Positions 54,124 to 63,313 are shown, counted from the first letter of the stretch. The stretch: DNA of 64,000 nt from Anaerotruncus massiliensis (ex Togo et al. 2026) (GCF_900199635.1 NZ_LT962687.1:2480541-2544540); one strand, 5' to 3'. Numbers and translations are program-made. The notes: generated by a model not told the origin, from the sequence alone.

Positions 54124-55160
54124 CCCGCTCGCTTCCCCGTCAGTAAAAATAGTTTGGTGATCGTTTCCTCAAGCACGACCCGGTCGTCCCCGCCCGTGCT
54201 CTTGAGGCGCATGTCCGCGTCGGCGAGCAGCGTCAGCATCTTCCCGAGCTGCCCGGCCGTATAGCCGCCGCTGTCGCTCATCGCGTTCTTGATCGCGAAG
54301 GTGCGGTTTTTGGCATAGCCGAGCTCCGCCGCCGCGCGCTCCGCCGGGACGTTCGCCTGCCGCGCCGCAAAGCCGCGGTAGAGGTCGCAGAACGCCCCCG
54401 ACAGCACCGCCAGCACCTTACCCGCGGGCTCCCGCAGGTAGATGAGCTGGTCGACCAGCTCCATCGCCGCGTCGAACCGCCCCCGCAGGATCGCTTTGGA
54501 GAGGTCGAACACCTTCGCCTGCAGCACCGTCGTCACGACCGCGTCGACGTCCGCGCGCTCGATCCTGCCCCCGCCCACGTAGGCGCACAGCTTGTCGAGC
54601 TCGGTGGCGAGCAGCTGCAAGTCGTCGGTGCACCGCTCGACCATGTAGGAGGCCACCGCGCTTTCCAGCTCGCAGCCGTTTTTCTGCGCGCGGTCACGCA
54701 AAAAGCGCAGCGTGTCGCTGCTCCTGCGGCTGCCCAGCTCGACGACGCAGCCCGCGCCGTCGCACGCCTTCACGAGCTTGGCGAGCTTCTCCCTTTTGGC
54801 GGGCGGGTTCTTGACGGTGATGACCACCGTCGTCGTGCGCGGCGGGTCCGCCAGCACTCCGCACAGCTCGTCGAGCTGCCCGGCGTCCAGCTTGTCCGGG
54901 TCGATGTCGAGGGTCACGCACCGCCCCTCCGAAAAGAAGGGCAGCGACTCCACCGCGTCGTAAAACGCCTGCAAATCGAGGCTGTCCCCCTCGAAGCGGT
55001 GGAGGTTGAAGTCGTTGAACTCCCCGCCCAGCGCCTTTTTGACGAGCAGCTTTTCATAGTTCGCAATCAGGTAGGGCTGGGTGCCGTGGAGCAGGTAGAC
55101 CCGCTCGAGCTCGGGGCCCTTGACGTGCTTGGCAAAATCGCTCTCCATCTGGAAGCGCAC
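54120..55160 (-). CDS. holA: DNA polymerase III subunit delta
   Basis: The 346-residue protein matches HolA: an N-terminal VYLLHGTQPYLI, the SLPFFSEGRCVTLDI block, then VFDLSKAILRGRFDAAMELVDQL and a C-terminal helical domain. It loads the beta clamp as part of the clamp loader. GTG 55160 is 6 bp after AAAGGGGGG; the ATG four codons later is an alternative. comEC-holA is a common Gram-positive gene order. Confidence 0.9.
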   Translation of the reverse strand: MRFQMESDFAKHVKGPELERVYLLHGTQPYLIANYEKLLVKKALGGEFNDFNLHRFEGDSLDLQAFYDAVESLPFFSEGRCVTLDIDPDKLDAGQLDELCGVLADPPRTTTVVITVKNPPAKREKLAKLVKACDGAGCVVELGSRRSSDTLRFLRDRAQKNGCELESAVASYMVERCTDDLQLLATELDKLCAYVGGGRIERADVDAVVTTVLQAKVFDLSKAILRGRFDAAMELVDQLIYLREPAGKVLAVLSGAFCDLYRGFAARQANVPAERAAAELGYAKNRTFAIKNAMSDSGGYTAGQLGKMLTLLADADMRLKSTGGDDRVVLEETITKLFLLTGKRAG

Positions 55161-55178
55161 GGCGCGCCCCCCTTTCTT

Positions 55179-57206
55179 CTATGGAATCCGCAGCGTGACC
55201 ACCACGCTGCCGAAATACCGGTCGTTCGTTTTGACCGCCACGCCGGGCGCGGCGACCAGCTCGTTTTTCGCGTTGACGAGCAGATCCGCCTCCTGCGGGG
55301 ACTGGGTAAACTCCTTGACGATGCGCAGATTTCCCGCCTCGAGCCGCAGGGTCTCCGCGTCCCGCCCCTCGGCGGCAAGCCCCGCGCACCCGAACAGCTC
55401 CGCCGAAAACCCGTAGGTCCCGTCCAGCCCAAAGGCGGCGTCGGCGGGCACCTCCCCCAAAAGGAGCAGCGCGGGGTTGGAACGCAGGTCCGCCTCCCGG
55501 CGCGCGGCCAGCAGGTCGATCCGCTCCACCCCGTGGTCGCGGAAGAAGGCGCGCAGGTTCCGCGCCTCGTAGAGGGAATCGGGAACGCCGATCAGCGCGC
55601 CCTGCCCATGATAGGCCACGGCGACCGCGGAGCCGTTCTCCGGCAGGGCGATCTCCATCGTGTTCCCCCACGCGAGCGACTGGGAAAACGCGCCCGCCGT
55701 GAGCGCCAGCGCCGACAGCGCGGCGGCCTGCCGCCTGACGGCCGGCTTCACCCGCAGCGCGGCCAGGACCGCGCCGCCCAGCAGGCAGGCGCCCATCCAC
55801 AGCACGAGCCAGTCGCTGCGAAGCGGCAGGGCTGCAAACTGGAACCGTGACCACCACTGGGCCGTCTCGGTGATCGCGCGGACGGACACGCCGCCCACAA
55901 GCCCGAAGAACCGCGCCGGGACCGCGAGCACGGGGAGGAACCCCGCGAACCCGCAGAGCAGCCCGCCCGCGAGGGCGAAGGGGACCGCGGGCGCGACGAT
56001 CAGGTTGACGAGCGGCGACACAAGGGATATCTGGCCGAACCGCCAGCAGAGCACCGGCGCGGTAAACAGCTGGGCGCAGAGGGTCGCGGACAGCATCGAG
56101 AGGAGCGCGTAAGCCTTCGGGCGGGTCTCCTCGAGCGTGAAGCCGCCGACCCCGCACAGGCGTTTGGAAAACCACCCGGTCATCGGGCCGGATGCGGCGG
56201 CGATGCCCATTGTGGCGAGGTAGGAGAGCTGAAGCCCCGTGCTGAACGCGGCGTAGGGGTTGCAGAGCAGCATCAGGACGACGGCAAACCCGAGGGAATT
56301 GAGCGTGTCGGAATCGCGGCCGCAAAGCAGCGCGGCGCGGCAGACGATCAGCATGACGCCCGCGCGCACGACCGAATGGGAAAAGCCGGTGAGGCCCATG
56401 AGGAAGAGGACGGCCGCGATCTCCGCGATGCCCCGCTGCCGCCGCGAGAGGAAGCAGGCGGCAAGCAGCGCGTCGATGAGCGCGACGAAAACGGAAAGGT
56501 GCAGGCCGGACACCGCCAGCAGGTGGGAAATCCCCGCGCGGGAATAGTCGTAACGCAGTTCGGGGGAAAGCCCCTCGGTACGGCCCGTCACGAGCGCGGC
56601 GAGCAGCTCGCCGTATTCGTTGGGAAGCTCGTGCAGGATATTTTGGCGGATGCCCGAGCGGTATTCCGCGAGCGCCACCCGCAGGCCGCCGGGCCGCTCC
56701 CCCACGACGGCGGGCGCGCCGGAGACCGTCCCCCGGAAGCGGAAGCCGTCCGCCCAAAGGCGTTCCCGTTCCGCTTCGGGGACCTCCAGCTTTAACTCCC
56801 ATTCTACCACATCGCCGGGGGCAACCGCAAGCGCGGCGGGCGCGCTCACCTGAATCCGCGCGCCCGAAAGGCCCGCGGGCATCCCCTCGCGGTCCGCCGT
56901 GAGGGACAGCCGGGCGTAGCTGCCGTAATCCGCGCGGTCGGTCACCACCGCACGCACCCGCCGCGTCCCTTCCCAACGCGCGGCGGGCTCCACGGCCAGC
57001 GCGTGATAAACCGCCAGCGAGAGCATACAGGCGCAAAAGGCCGCCGCCGCGGAATAGGTCCACAGCGGCAGCCTGCCTTTCAGGAGCAGCGCGGCAAAGA
57101 CAGCGGCCCCGATCCCCGCGCAGATAAGCGGGTCCCAGCCGAACGTCCCGGCCGCAAGAACGGCGGCAAACCACACGAGCCCGCCGATATGAAACGCCCG
57201 GTTCAT
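55179..57206 (-). CDS. comEC: ComEC/Rec2-type DNA uptake channel with degenerate hydrolase domain
   Basis: The 675-residue protein has an N-terminal OB-like domain, then the competence core (GISHLLAVSGLHLSVFVALI, LTGFSHSVVRAGVML) with many membrane spans, and a short C-terminal metallo-beta-lactamase-like part (about 510-675). In that part the metal motif S-H-x-D-x-D-H is missing (LLAARREADLRSN). It would import single-stranded DNA, but without the putative nuclease activity. It overlaps the HTH gene by 4 bp and precedes holA by 18 bp. Confidence 0.88.
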   Translation of the reverse strand: MNRAFHIGGLVWFAAVLAAGTFGWDPLICAGIGAAVFAALLLKGRLPLWTYSAAAAFCACMLSLAVYHALAVEPAARWEGTRRVRAVVTDRADYGSYARLSLTADREGMPAGLSGARIQVSAPAALAVAPGDVVEWELKLEVPEAERERLWADGFRFRGTVSGAPAVVGERPGGLRVALAEYRSGIRQNILHELPNEYGELLAALVTGRTEGLSPELRYDYSRAGISHLLAVSGLHLSVFVALIDALLAACFLSRRQRGIAEIAAVLFLMGLTGFSHSVVRAGVMLIVCRAALLCGRDSDTLNSLGFAVVLMLLCNPYAAFSTGLQLSYLATMGIAAASGPMTGWFSKRLCGVGGFTLEETRPKAYALLSMLSATLCAQLFTAPVLCWRFGQISLVSPLVNLIVAPAVPFALAGGLLCGFAGFLPVLAVPARFFGLVGGVSVRAITETAQWWSRFQFAALPLRSDWLVLWMGACLLGGAVLAALRVKPAVRRQAAALSALALTAGAFSQSLAWGNTMEIALPENGSAVAVAYHGQGALIGVPDSLYEARNLRAFFRDHGVERIDLLAARREADLRSNPALLLLGEVPADAAFGLDGTYGFSAELFGCAGLAAEGRDAETLRLEAGNLRIVKEFTQSPQEADLLVNAKNELVAAPGVAVKTNDRYFGSVVVTLRIP

Positions 57207-57424
57207 CCCTGCGGGGCGGATGCGCGCCTGTCGCTGCGTCCCACCAGATAGTCGATCGTCACGCCGTAAAAGGCGGCGAGCTTCACCGCAATCCGCAGAG
57301 GGATGCGCCGCGTTTTTTCCTCGTAGCGCACATAGGTCCGCCGGTCAATGCCCAGTATCCTTGCAGTCTCTGCCTGTCCCAAACCGGATTCCTCCCGCAA
57401 CGCGCGCAGCCTTGGATAGCACAT
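57203..57424 (-). CDS. Small XRE-family HTH regulator
   Basis: This 73-residue protein is almost only a Cro/C1-type helix-turn-helix: LRALREESGLGQAETARILGI, then RTYVRYEEKTRRIPL and KLAAFYGVTIDYLVGRSD. ATG 57424 is preceded by GCGAGGTGATC. It is the first gene before comEC (4-bp overlap), so it may control competence or the unit itself. An inverted repeat at 57447-57459 lies in its promoter area. Confidence 0.82.
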   Translation of the reverse strand: MCYPRLRALREESGLGQAETARILGIDRRTYVRYEEKTRRIPLRIAVKLAAFYGVTIDYLVGRSDRRASAPQG

Positions 57425-57436
57425 GGCGATCACCTC

Positions 57437-57461
57437 GCTAGTATGATAGCACGATGCTAGC
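57437..57461. promoter_or_regulatory. Inverted repeats upstream of the HTH gene (putative operator)
   Basis: TAGCA-CGA-TGCTA (57447-57459) is a perfect inverted repeat, nested in GCTAG (57437-57441) and CTAGC (57457-57461). It lies 13-37 bp upstream of ATG 57424 and fits an autoregulatory XRE operator. Confidence 0.45.
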
Positions 57462-57583
57462 CAAAGGCGCGATTTTATGCGTTTTACTCATAACGAATCG
57501 TAATCGCCTTCCGCCCGGGGGGCGGAGGGGCTTTTATCGCCCTCCTTTGGAGGGCTAAGGGGAGCCGCCTTCGGCGGCAGAAA

Positions 57584-58524
57584 TTGCCGGGTCCCGCCCC
57601 GGCGGGCGGGTCCATTTCTTGTTCGCCCAAGAAATGGACGAAAGAAGGGCGCCAAAGGACCCTCCGCCGGGTCCTTTGGAATCTCCGGAAGTACCTTGCC
57701 ATAACCCGCAGACTACCGCCGCTCCCCACGGGTACACAAGCTGAAGGCTCAATTCAGGTTGCGGGCGCTCCCAACAGGCGGGAACAGAAGGCGCGGCGAG
57801 CTTGCCGGGTGGAGGCACACGGGGGAAGATTTTGTCCCCGAAAGGGACTCTGCTTAAGAAATCCGGCCCGCATGGCCGGGTCCGCGTAGCGGACTCAAGC
57901 CGAGGTCGCGGGGCGGAGCGCCCGCGACTGCGATCCGCAGACCGCGTTTCGGAGGCCAACCGCCGAAGGCGGCTCTTAGGCCGGAGATCGGCCGTCGCGC
58001 ATAGCGCGCTCCGGGCGCAGCCCGGGCAGGCCGCCTAAGCCCTCCCCCCGTGAGGCGCACGCGCATCGGCTTGACCGATCGCGGGGTCAGTTGCGGGCAG
58101 GGGCCGCAACTGACGTGCGCCTTGCGCTCCCAACGACCGAAGCCGGAGGGCTCGCCGGGAACACCCGGCGGAAAACAACGCCCGTTCCGGGCGTTCGCGC
58201 GCTCCGCGCGCGTGCGCGGCGTAGCCGCGCAGTTTTCCGCCTCCCCGTGGGCGCTGCGCGCCACGCAAAAGCGGCCGTGCCTCCCCGGGCGCACTTTCGG
58301 TACGGTACCGGAGACTCGCCGGCAGAGGCATTGCGCCCGCGGCGCGGCGGCTGGCGGGATGCTGTAGGCTCGTCCGCTGATCCGTAACAGGGCGCCGCCG
58401 ACTTTGGCCGAAGGCCAACCGGAGGCGGCGCGGGGGTCAAGGGGGCATAGCCCCCTGCGGTTTCTTTCCCCTATTTCTTGGGCGGCCAAGAAATAGGGCC
58501 GCCCGCCGGGGCGGGACCCGGCAA
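57584..58524. repeat. Structured repeat with inverted ends, long copy (A)
   Basis: The left end (57584-57639) and right end (58468-58524) are inverted repeats of about 56 bp, of which the outer 26 bp are identical. Each also contains its own hairpin with arms TTTCTTG/CAAGAAA. The left third and the right end match copy B at 63314-63784; the interior is about 470 bp longer and full of GC hairpins. Similarity to copy B continues for about 40 bp to the left and about 70 bp to the right. I see no gene here; ORFs in it are low-complexity, although both copies keep a reverse-strand frame with PQPELSLQLVYPWG. No target-site duplication is obvious. Confidence 0.8.
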
Positions 58525-58605
58525 CTACGCCGCTCGATGAGCGGTATGCCTAAGGAGTCGCTGCCGGTCGACCACCGACAACCTCCGCCGCTCCCCGAGC
58601 GGCAA

Positions 58606-60003
58606 CTACTTCCTGCTCCACTGAACACCCTGCGGCGTGTCCTTGAGCAGGATGCCCATGGCGGTGAGCTGGTCGCGGATGGCGTCCGCCCGGGCGAAAT
58701 CCTTCGCCTTGCGGGCCGCCTGGCGTTCGGTGATCAGGGCTTCGACCTCGGCGTCGAGGTCGTCCGCCCCGCGGCCGTAGAGCAGGCCGAGCACGCCGCA
58801 CAGCTCGTCAAACTTTTGGATCGCGTATTCGACGATCCCCTTCGAGCGGGTGTTGTTCCCAAAGAAGGTGTTGCAGTCGCGCGCAAGCTCGAAGAGGGCC
58901 GCGATGCCGTCGGCGGTGTTGAGGTCGTCGTCCATCGCCTCGACGAACTGCGCCACACGCGCGTCCGCCTGCGCGCGGAAGGCGTCCTCCCCCTCGGTCG
59001 GGGCGTCGCAGGCGTTTTTCAGCGCGAAGTCCAGTCCGTCCCGGCAGTTGTGCAGGCGGGAAAGCGCCGCCTGGCACTGCTCGATCACCTCGAGCGAATA
59101 GTTGATCGGGCTGCGGTAGTGCGCCTGGAGCATCATAAATTTGATCGGCTCATAGCCAAATTTATCCGCGACCTCCCGCACGGTGAAGAAGTTGCCGAGC
59201 GACTTGCTCATCTTGCGGTTGTCGACGTTGATATAGCCGTTGTGCATCCAGTAGCGGACGTAGGTGGTCCCTGTGCAGCACTCGCTCTGGGCAATCTCGT
59301 TTTCGTGATGCGGAAAGATGAGGTCCTGGCCGCCGCAGTGGATGTCGATCGTGTCCCCCAGGTGTCTGCGGATCATCGCGCTGCACTCGATATGCCAGCC
59401 GGGACGGCCCTCGCCCCACGGCGAAGTCCAGCTCGGCTCGCCCGGCTTGGCCGCCTTCCACAGCACAAAGTCGAGCGGGTCCTCCTTGACGTCGCTCACG
59501 TCGATGCGCGCGCCCGCCTCCAGATCCTCCAGCGGCTGGTGGGAGAGCTTGCCGTACTCGCCAAATTTACGCGAACGGAAATAGACGCTGCCGTCCCGTT
59601 CATAGGCATACCCGCGGTCCACAAGCGTCTTGACCATGCCGATGATCGTATCGATGTTCTCGGTCGCGCGCGGGTGGATGTCCGCGGGACGGATGCCCAG
59701 CCCCTCGGTGTCGGTCAGGTATTCGCCGATATACCGCTCGGCCACCTCCCGGACGGTCACGCCCTCCTCGTTGGCCTTGTTGATGAGCTTGTCGTCGATG
59801 TCGGTGAAGTTCTGCACGAAGGTCACGTCATAGCCCCGGTATTCGAGATAGCGGCGCAGCGTGTCAAACACGCAGATCGGCCGCGCGTTGCCGATGTGGA
59901 TGAAGTTATAGACGGTCGGCCCGCAGGCATACATCTTCACCTTCCCCGGCTCGAGGGGCACGAACTCCTCCTTGCGGCGCGTCAACGTATTGTAAATCTT
60001 CAT
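58606..60003 (-). CDS. cysS: Cysteinyl-tRNA synthetase
   Basis: The 465-residue class I synthetase has zinc ligand C27 in MYACGPTVY, the HIGN signature (FIHIGNARP), a second zinc region GWHIECSAM, HCGGQDLIFPHHENE and the KMSKS loop (RKMSKSLGNF). The C-terminal anticodon region with ITERQAARKAKDFARAD is typical. ATG 60003 follows AAAGGAG; upstream residues in the same frame are low-complexity and rejected. It follows cysE after 187 bp and probably shares its T-box control. Confidence 0.96.
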   Translation of the reverse strand: MKIYNTLTRRKEEFVPLEPGKVKMYACGPTVYNFIHIGNARPICVFDTLRRYLEYRGYDVTFVQNFTDIDDKLINKANEEGVTVREVAERYIGEYLTDTEGLGIRPADIHPRATENIDTIIGMVKTLVDRGYAYERDGSVYFRSRKFGEYGKLSHQPLEDLEAGARIDVSDVKEDPLDFVLWKAAKPGEPSWTSPWGEGRPGWHIECSAMIRRHLGDTIDIHCGGQDLIFPHHENEIAQSECCTGTTYVRYWMHNGYINVDNRKMSKSLGNFFTVREVADKFGYEPIKFMMLQAHYRSPINYSLEVIEQCQAALSRLHNCRDGLDFALKNACDAPTEGEDAFRAQADARVAQFVEAMDDDLNTADGIAALFELARDCNTFFGNNTRSKGIVEYAIQKFDELCGVLGLLYGRGADDLDAEVEALITERQAARKAKDFARADAIRDQLTAMGILLKDTPQGVQWSRK

Positions 60004-60068
60004 CTTTTCTGCTCTCCTTTTCCGTGTTGTTGAGGTGGGGACGCGGGGCGCGCATGAGGCGGCGGGCC

Positions 60069-60112
60069 GCGCCGTCCTTCGGACGGCGCCGGCGGCTCCC
60101 CTTCGGGGAGCC
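60069..60112. other. Two UUCG-capped hairpins between cysE and cysS
   Basis: Perfect stems at 60069-60089 and 60094-60112 each close a C(UUCG)G tetraloop. They lie in the 187-bp gap (60004-60190) between cysE and cysS and lack a T run, so they are more likely RNA stability or processing elements than terminators. Confidence 0.55.
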
Positions 60113-60190
60113 GAACGCCGCGCACCGCGCGGCGGGCCCGCCGCCCGGCCGTGCGGCGCCTCCGCGGCCGTCGCCGGCGGAAGAACCCGT

Positions 60191-60871
60191 CTATTCCTGC
60201 GGGACGCGCACCCGGTCGTCCGCCGGGGCCGCCGCCTGTTCCTTTTCGAGTTCGCGGATGCGCTTTTCGAGCCGGTCAAGCTCGAATTGCAGCTTGCAGA
60301 TCTCCTGCGCGACCGGGTCGGGCAGGTGGACATGGTCGAGGGTGTTGGGCTTGCGGCCGCCCACCCGCGCGATGCGCGCCGGAACGCCCACCGCCGTGGA
60401 GGCGGGCGGGATCGATTCGAGCAGCACGGCGTTGGCCGCGACCTTCGCGCCGTCGCCGACCTTGAACGGCCCCAGAATCTTGGCGCCGCAGCCGACCGTC
60501 ACATTTTTGCCGAGCGTCGGATGGCGTTTGCCCTTGTCCTTGCCCGTGCCGCCCAAGGTGACCCCCTGGTAGATCGTGCAGCCGTCGCCGACCTCGGCGG
60601 TCTCGCCGATAACGACCCCCATGCCGTGGTCGATCAGGACCCCCTGGCCGATCTTCGCGCCGGGGTGTATCTCAATACCGGTCAAAAACCGGGAAAACTG
60701 GCTGAGAAAGCGCGCCGGCAGATAGGCCTTGTGCTCATAGAGCCAGTGCGCGGGGCGGTGCATCATGATGGCGTGCAAACCGCTCGAAAGCAGCAGCACC
60801 TCAAAGCTGTTGCGCGCCGCCGGATCGCGTTCCCTGACGGCCTGGACATCCTTTTTAATCGCGTCAAACAT
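60191..60871 (-). CDS. cysE: Serine O-acetyltransferase
   Basis: The 226-residue protein carries the left-handed beta-helix hexapeptide region (IEIHPGAKIGQGVLIDHGMGVVIGETAEVGDGCTIYQGVTLGG) and catalytic His within DHGMG. The C-terminus has a coiled, charged tail (about 195-226). It makes O-acetylserine for cysteine synthesis. I chose ATG 60871 (MFDAIKK) with GGGAGG 10 bp upstream; an ATG three codons earlier is too close to that site. It lies behind a cysteine T-box. Confidence 0.93.
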   Translation of the reverse strand: MFDAIKKDVQAVRERDPAARNSFEVLLLSSGLHAIMMHRPAHWLYEHKAYLPARFLSQFSRFLTGIEIHPGAKIGQGVLIDHGMGVVIGETAEVGDGCTIYQGVTLGGTGKDKGKRHPTLGKNVTVGCGAKILGPFKVGDGAKVAANAVLLESIPPASTAVGVPARIARVGGRKPNTLDHVHLPDPVAQEICKLQFELDRLEKRIRELEKEQAAAPADDRVRVPQE

Positions 60872-60899
60872 CCTTATCATACCTCCCAGAAAGGCTGTT

Positions 60900-61180
60900 A
60901 TGAATCCGTAGATGCAAAATAAAAACCGCCCCGTCCGGCACTTGGCCAAACGAAGGCGGATATTCCGCGGTTCCACTTCGATTTCTCGCTCAGGGCTGAC
61001 ACCCTTTTCCCTTAACGCGGGATACGCGCAGCCCTAATTGGGAAAGCCCCGTTCAGGCCGCGTGCTCGCGGGCGCATTTCCCACGCAGCCTGCCGCGAAA
61101 CGCGCTTGCAGCCGACGGCGCGTTCTCTCTGTCGCGGGGTGTTGCGGGTACTTCTCCCGGTCAACGCAGTATTGATCTAC
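60900..61180 (-). ncRNA. T-box riboswitch, cysteine-specific
   Basis: On the reverse strand the leader shows stem I with GAGAAGTACCCGC (61157-61145) and, opposite it, GGGAAATGCGCCCG with specifier TGC (61076-61074, a Cys codon). The T-box sequence TGGAACCGCG lies at 60975-60966. The variable base of TGGNACC is A, which pairs with a tRNA discriminator U, as in tRNA-Cys. The competing terminator follows. It controls cysE and probably cysS. Confidence 0.92.
60916..60959 (-). terminator. T-box terminator before cysE
   Basis: The arms 60959-60945 and 60939-60926 pair over about 14 bp with one bulge, and TTTTTATTTT follows on the reverse strand. It overlaps the T-box antiterminator partner, so uncharged tRNA-Cys should prevent it from forming. 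Confidence 0.85.
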
Positions 61181-61189
61181 TATATGCAA

Positions 61190-61218
61190 ACCATACCATA
61201 TTTGTGTGAAACTTGCAA
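61190..61218 (-). promoter_or_regulatory. Promoter of the T-box-cysE-cysS unit
   Basis: On the reverse strand a -35 TTGCAA (61218-61213) and a -10 TATGGT (61195-61190) are 17 bp apart, immediately after the pgsA stop and before the T-box leader. Confidence 0.55.
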
Positions 61219-61222
61219 GGGG

Positions 61223-61801
61223 TTATTTCACGTCGGAGAGCAGGTCGCGGTTTTTCCACACGTAGTTGACCCCCGAAAGGACGGTCAGCAGCACGACGAC
61301 CGCCTGAAGCGCCACGTCCCCGATGAAAAACCACACCGAATAGGACTCGGGCGACGGAGGCAGCAGGCTCCACGTGACCCACATGGCCAGCAGGGTATAG
61401 AGCACCCAGATGATTTGGAAGACGGTCTTCAGCTTGCCCCAGATATCGGCGGCGATGACGCGTCCCTGTTCGGCGGCGATGAGGCGCACCGAGGTGACGA
61501 GCAGTTCCCGCGCGAGGATGATGAACACCGCGAGCGCGGACGCGCGGCCCTTGGGGATGAAGCAGATGAGCGCCGAAAAGACGAGCAGCTTATCCGCGAG
61601 CGGGTCCATGAGCTTGCCGAAATTGGTGACGAGCCCGTCCCGGCGGGCGATGTGCCCGTCGAGATAGTCGGTGAAGGAGGCGGCGGCAAAAACGGCCGCC
61701 GCGAACAGATAGGCGTGCGGAATCCCGTCCGCCAGCAGGAAGACCAGAAACACCGGAATCAGTGCCATGCGCAGGACGGTGAGTTTATTTGGCAGGTTCA
61801 T
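61223..61801 (-). CDS. pgsA: CDP-diacylglycerol-glycerol-3-phosphate 3-phosphatidyltransferase
   Basis: The 192-residue membrane protein has the CDP-alcohol phosphotransferase motif D45-x2-D48-G-x2-A-R-x8-G-x3-D66-x3-D70 (TDYLDGHIAR, GKLMDPLADK) and four to five membrane spans. It makes phosphatidylglycerol phosphate. It starts 1 bp after the rimO stop, a common Firmicute pair. Confidence 0.94.
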   Translation of the reverse strand: MNLPNKLTVLRMALIPVFLVFLLADGIPHAYLFAAAVFAAASFTDYLDGHIARRDGLVTNFGKLMDPLADKLLVFSALICFIPKGRASALAVFIILARELLVTSVRLIAAEQGRVIAADIWGKLKTVFQIIWVLYTLLAMWVTWSLLPPSPESYSVWFFIGDVALQAVVVLLTVLSGVNYVWKNRDLLSDVK

Positions 61802-61802
61802 A

Positions 61803-63125
61803 TCAGTCCAGAGCCCTTCCCTTTAAATCATACTGCTCGACCCCGTCGATCATGACCTCGACGTAGTCGCCCGGCAGGTGTTTGCGCCCGCTCGTGAAAA
61901 AGACCTTTGTGTCGATGTCGGGCGCGTCCATATAGCTGCGGCCGTACCACAGCTTTCCCTCGCGTCCCTCGACCGCCACCGTCAGCGTCTTGCCCAGCTG
62001 CGCGCGGTTCACTTCCTCCATTATATCATATTGCTGCTCCATGACAACCTGCGCGCGCCGTCTTTTGACCTCTTCGTCGATCTGCCCGTCCATCTCCCCC
62101 GCGGGCGTGTCCTCCTCGGCGGAATAGGCAAAACAACCGAGCCGCTCGAAGCGTACCGCACGGATAAATTCGCACAGCTCGGTAAACTCCTCCTCCGTCT
62201 CGGTCGGGAATCCGGTGATCAGCGTCGTGCGCAGCACCACGCCCGGCACCTTCAAGCGGATCTTTTCCATCAGCGCCGCAAGGCTCTCCGCGCCGCCGCG
62301 CCGGTTCATGAGCTTTAAAATCCGGCCGCTCACATGCTGGATGGGCACGTCCATGTATTTGACAATCTTCTCCTCCCGCGCCATCACGTCGAGCAGGCGG
62401 TCGGTGATCCGGTCGGGATAGCAGTAGAGGATGCGCACCCACCGGACCCCGTCGATTTTGCAGAGCTCCTCGAGCAGCTCGGGCAGTGCCAGCCGGCCGT
62501 AGAGGTCCTCGCCGTACCGCGTGGTGTCCTGCGCCACAACGTTCAGTTCAGTCACGCCTCGCGCGGCAAGACGTTTTGCTTCCTCCACGATCTTTTCCAT
62601 CGGGCGGCTGCGGAAATCCCCGCGGATAAGCGGGATGGCGCAGTAGGAACAGCGGTTGTCGCACCCGTCCGCCACCTTGAGATAGGCGTAAAAGGGTTCG
62701 TTGGCAAGGATACGCTCCCCTTCGAGCGGCAGGGCGTCCTTCTCCCCGAAGGCGACCGTCCTTTTGCCCGCGAGCGCGTCCTCGATCGCCCGGATAATCT
62801 CCGCGTTGCGCCCGATGCCGAGCACCACGTCCGCCTCGGGGATCTCCATCGCCACCTGCTCGCGGTACCGCTCGGCCAGGCATCCGGTCACGACGACCGC
62901 CTTAATCTTCCCCGCTTCCTTCATCTGCGCAAACTCGAGGATCGTCTCGATGCTCTCCCGCTTCGCGTCCTCGATGAACCCGCAGGTGTTGATGATCACC
63001 ACGTCGCACGCCTGCGCGTCGGCGCAAAGCTCGTACCCGCCCTGCACGATCAGCGCGAGCATCAGTTCCGCGTCCACCTGGTTCTTTGAACATCCGAGGG
63101 ATACCATTCCAACTTTGACTGCCAT
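61803..63125 (-). CDS. rimO: Ribosomal protein S12 methylthiotransferase
   Basis: The 440-residue radical-SAM protein has an N-terminal methylthiotransferase domain with VSLGCSKNQVD and NTCGFIEDAK, a radical-SAM cluster motif C-x3-C-x2-C (CDNRCSYC) and a C-terminal TRAM-like domain (KTLTVAVEGREGKLWYGRS). The GCSKNQVD form distinguishes RimO from MiaB. ATG 63125 follows AAAAGGAGAAG. A 7-bp GC hairpin (63138-63155) lies just upstream. Confidence 0.94.
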   Translation of the reverse strand: MAVKVGMVSLGCSKNQVDAELMLALIVQGGYELCADAQACDVVIINTCGFIEDAKRESIETILEFAQMKEAGKIKAVVVTGCLAERYREQVAMEIPEADVVLGIGRNAEIIRAIEDALAGKRTVAFGEKDALPLEGERILANEPFYAYLKVADGCDNRCSYCAIPLIRGDFRSRPMEKIVEEAKRLAARGVTELNVVAQDTTRYGEDLYGRLALPELLEELCKIDGVRWVRILYCYPDRITDRLLDVMAREEKIVKYMDVPIQHVSGRILKLMNRRGGAESLAALMEKIRLKVPGVVLRTTLITGFPTETEEEFTELCEFIRAVRFERLGCFAYSAEEDTPAGEMDGQIDEEVKRRRAQVVMEQQYDIMEEVNRAQLGKTLTVAVEGREGKLWYGRSYMDAPDIDTKVFFTSGRKHLPGDYVEVMIDGVEQYDLKGRALD

Positions 63126-63204
63126 GATCTTCTCCTTTTCCGCCGCCTGCGCGGCGGAGGCTTTTTGAGCTGCCGCTCATAAAGCGGCGCGGATTTTGCG
63201 GGGA

Positions 63205-63250
63205 TTGCCGGGGCCCGCCCCGGCGGCGGTTTTCGATTTTCCGCCCTGCG
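63205..63250. repeat. Partial left end of the structured repeat
   Basis: TTGCCGGGGCCCGCCCCGGC (63205 onward) matches the outer end of copies A and B with few changes, again preceded by a small hairpin (GCCGCT/AGCGGC). The internal TTTCTTG/CAAGAAA hairpin is not kept. It is a truncated or diverged end beside copy B. Confidence 0.5.
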
Positions 63251-63313
63251 GACGGACGGCCTTTTTCGCGCCCCTCCGGGGCGCTTTAGGGGAGCTGCCT
63301 GCGGCGGCATAGA

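Noticed and set aside
58050-58489. Several overlapping ORFs inside repeat copy A
   Set aside because: They are compositional, start without ribosome sites and sit in hairpin-rich repeat DNA.
63138-63157. Plus-strand terminator beside rimO
   Set aside because: The hairpin with T run points to the plus strand, where no gene ends; it is more likely part of the rimO 5' region.
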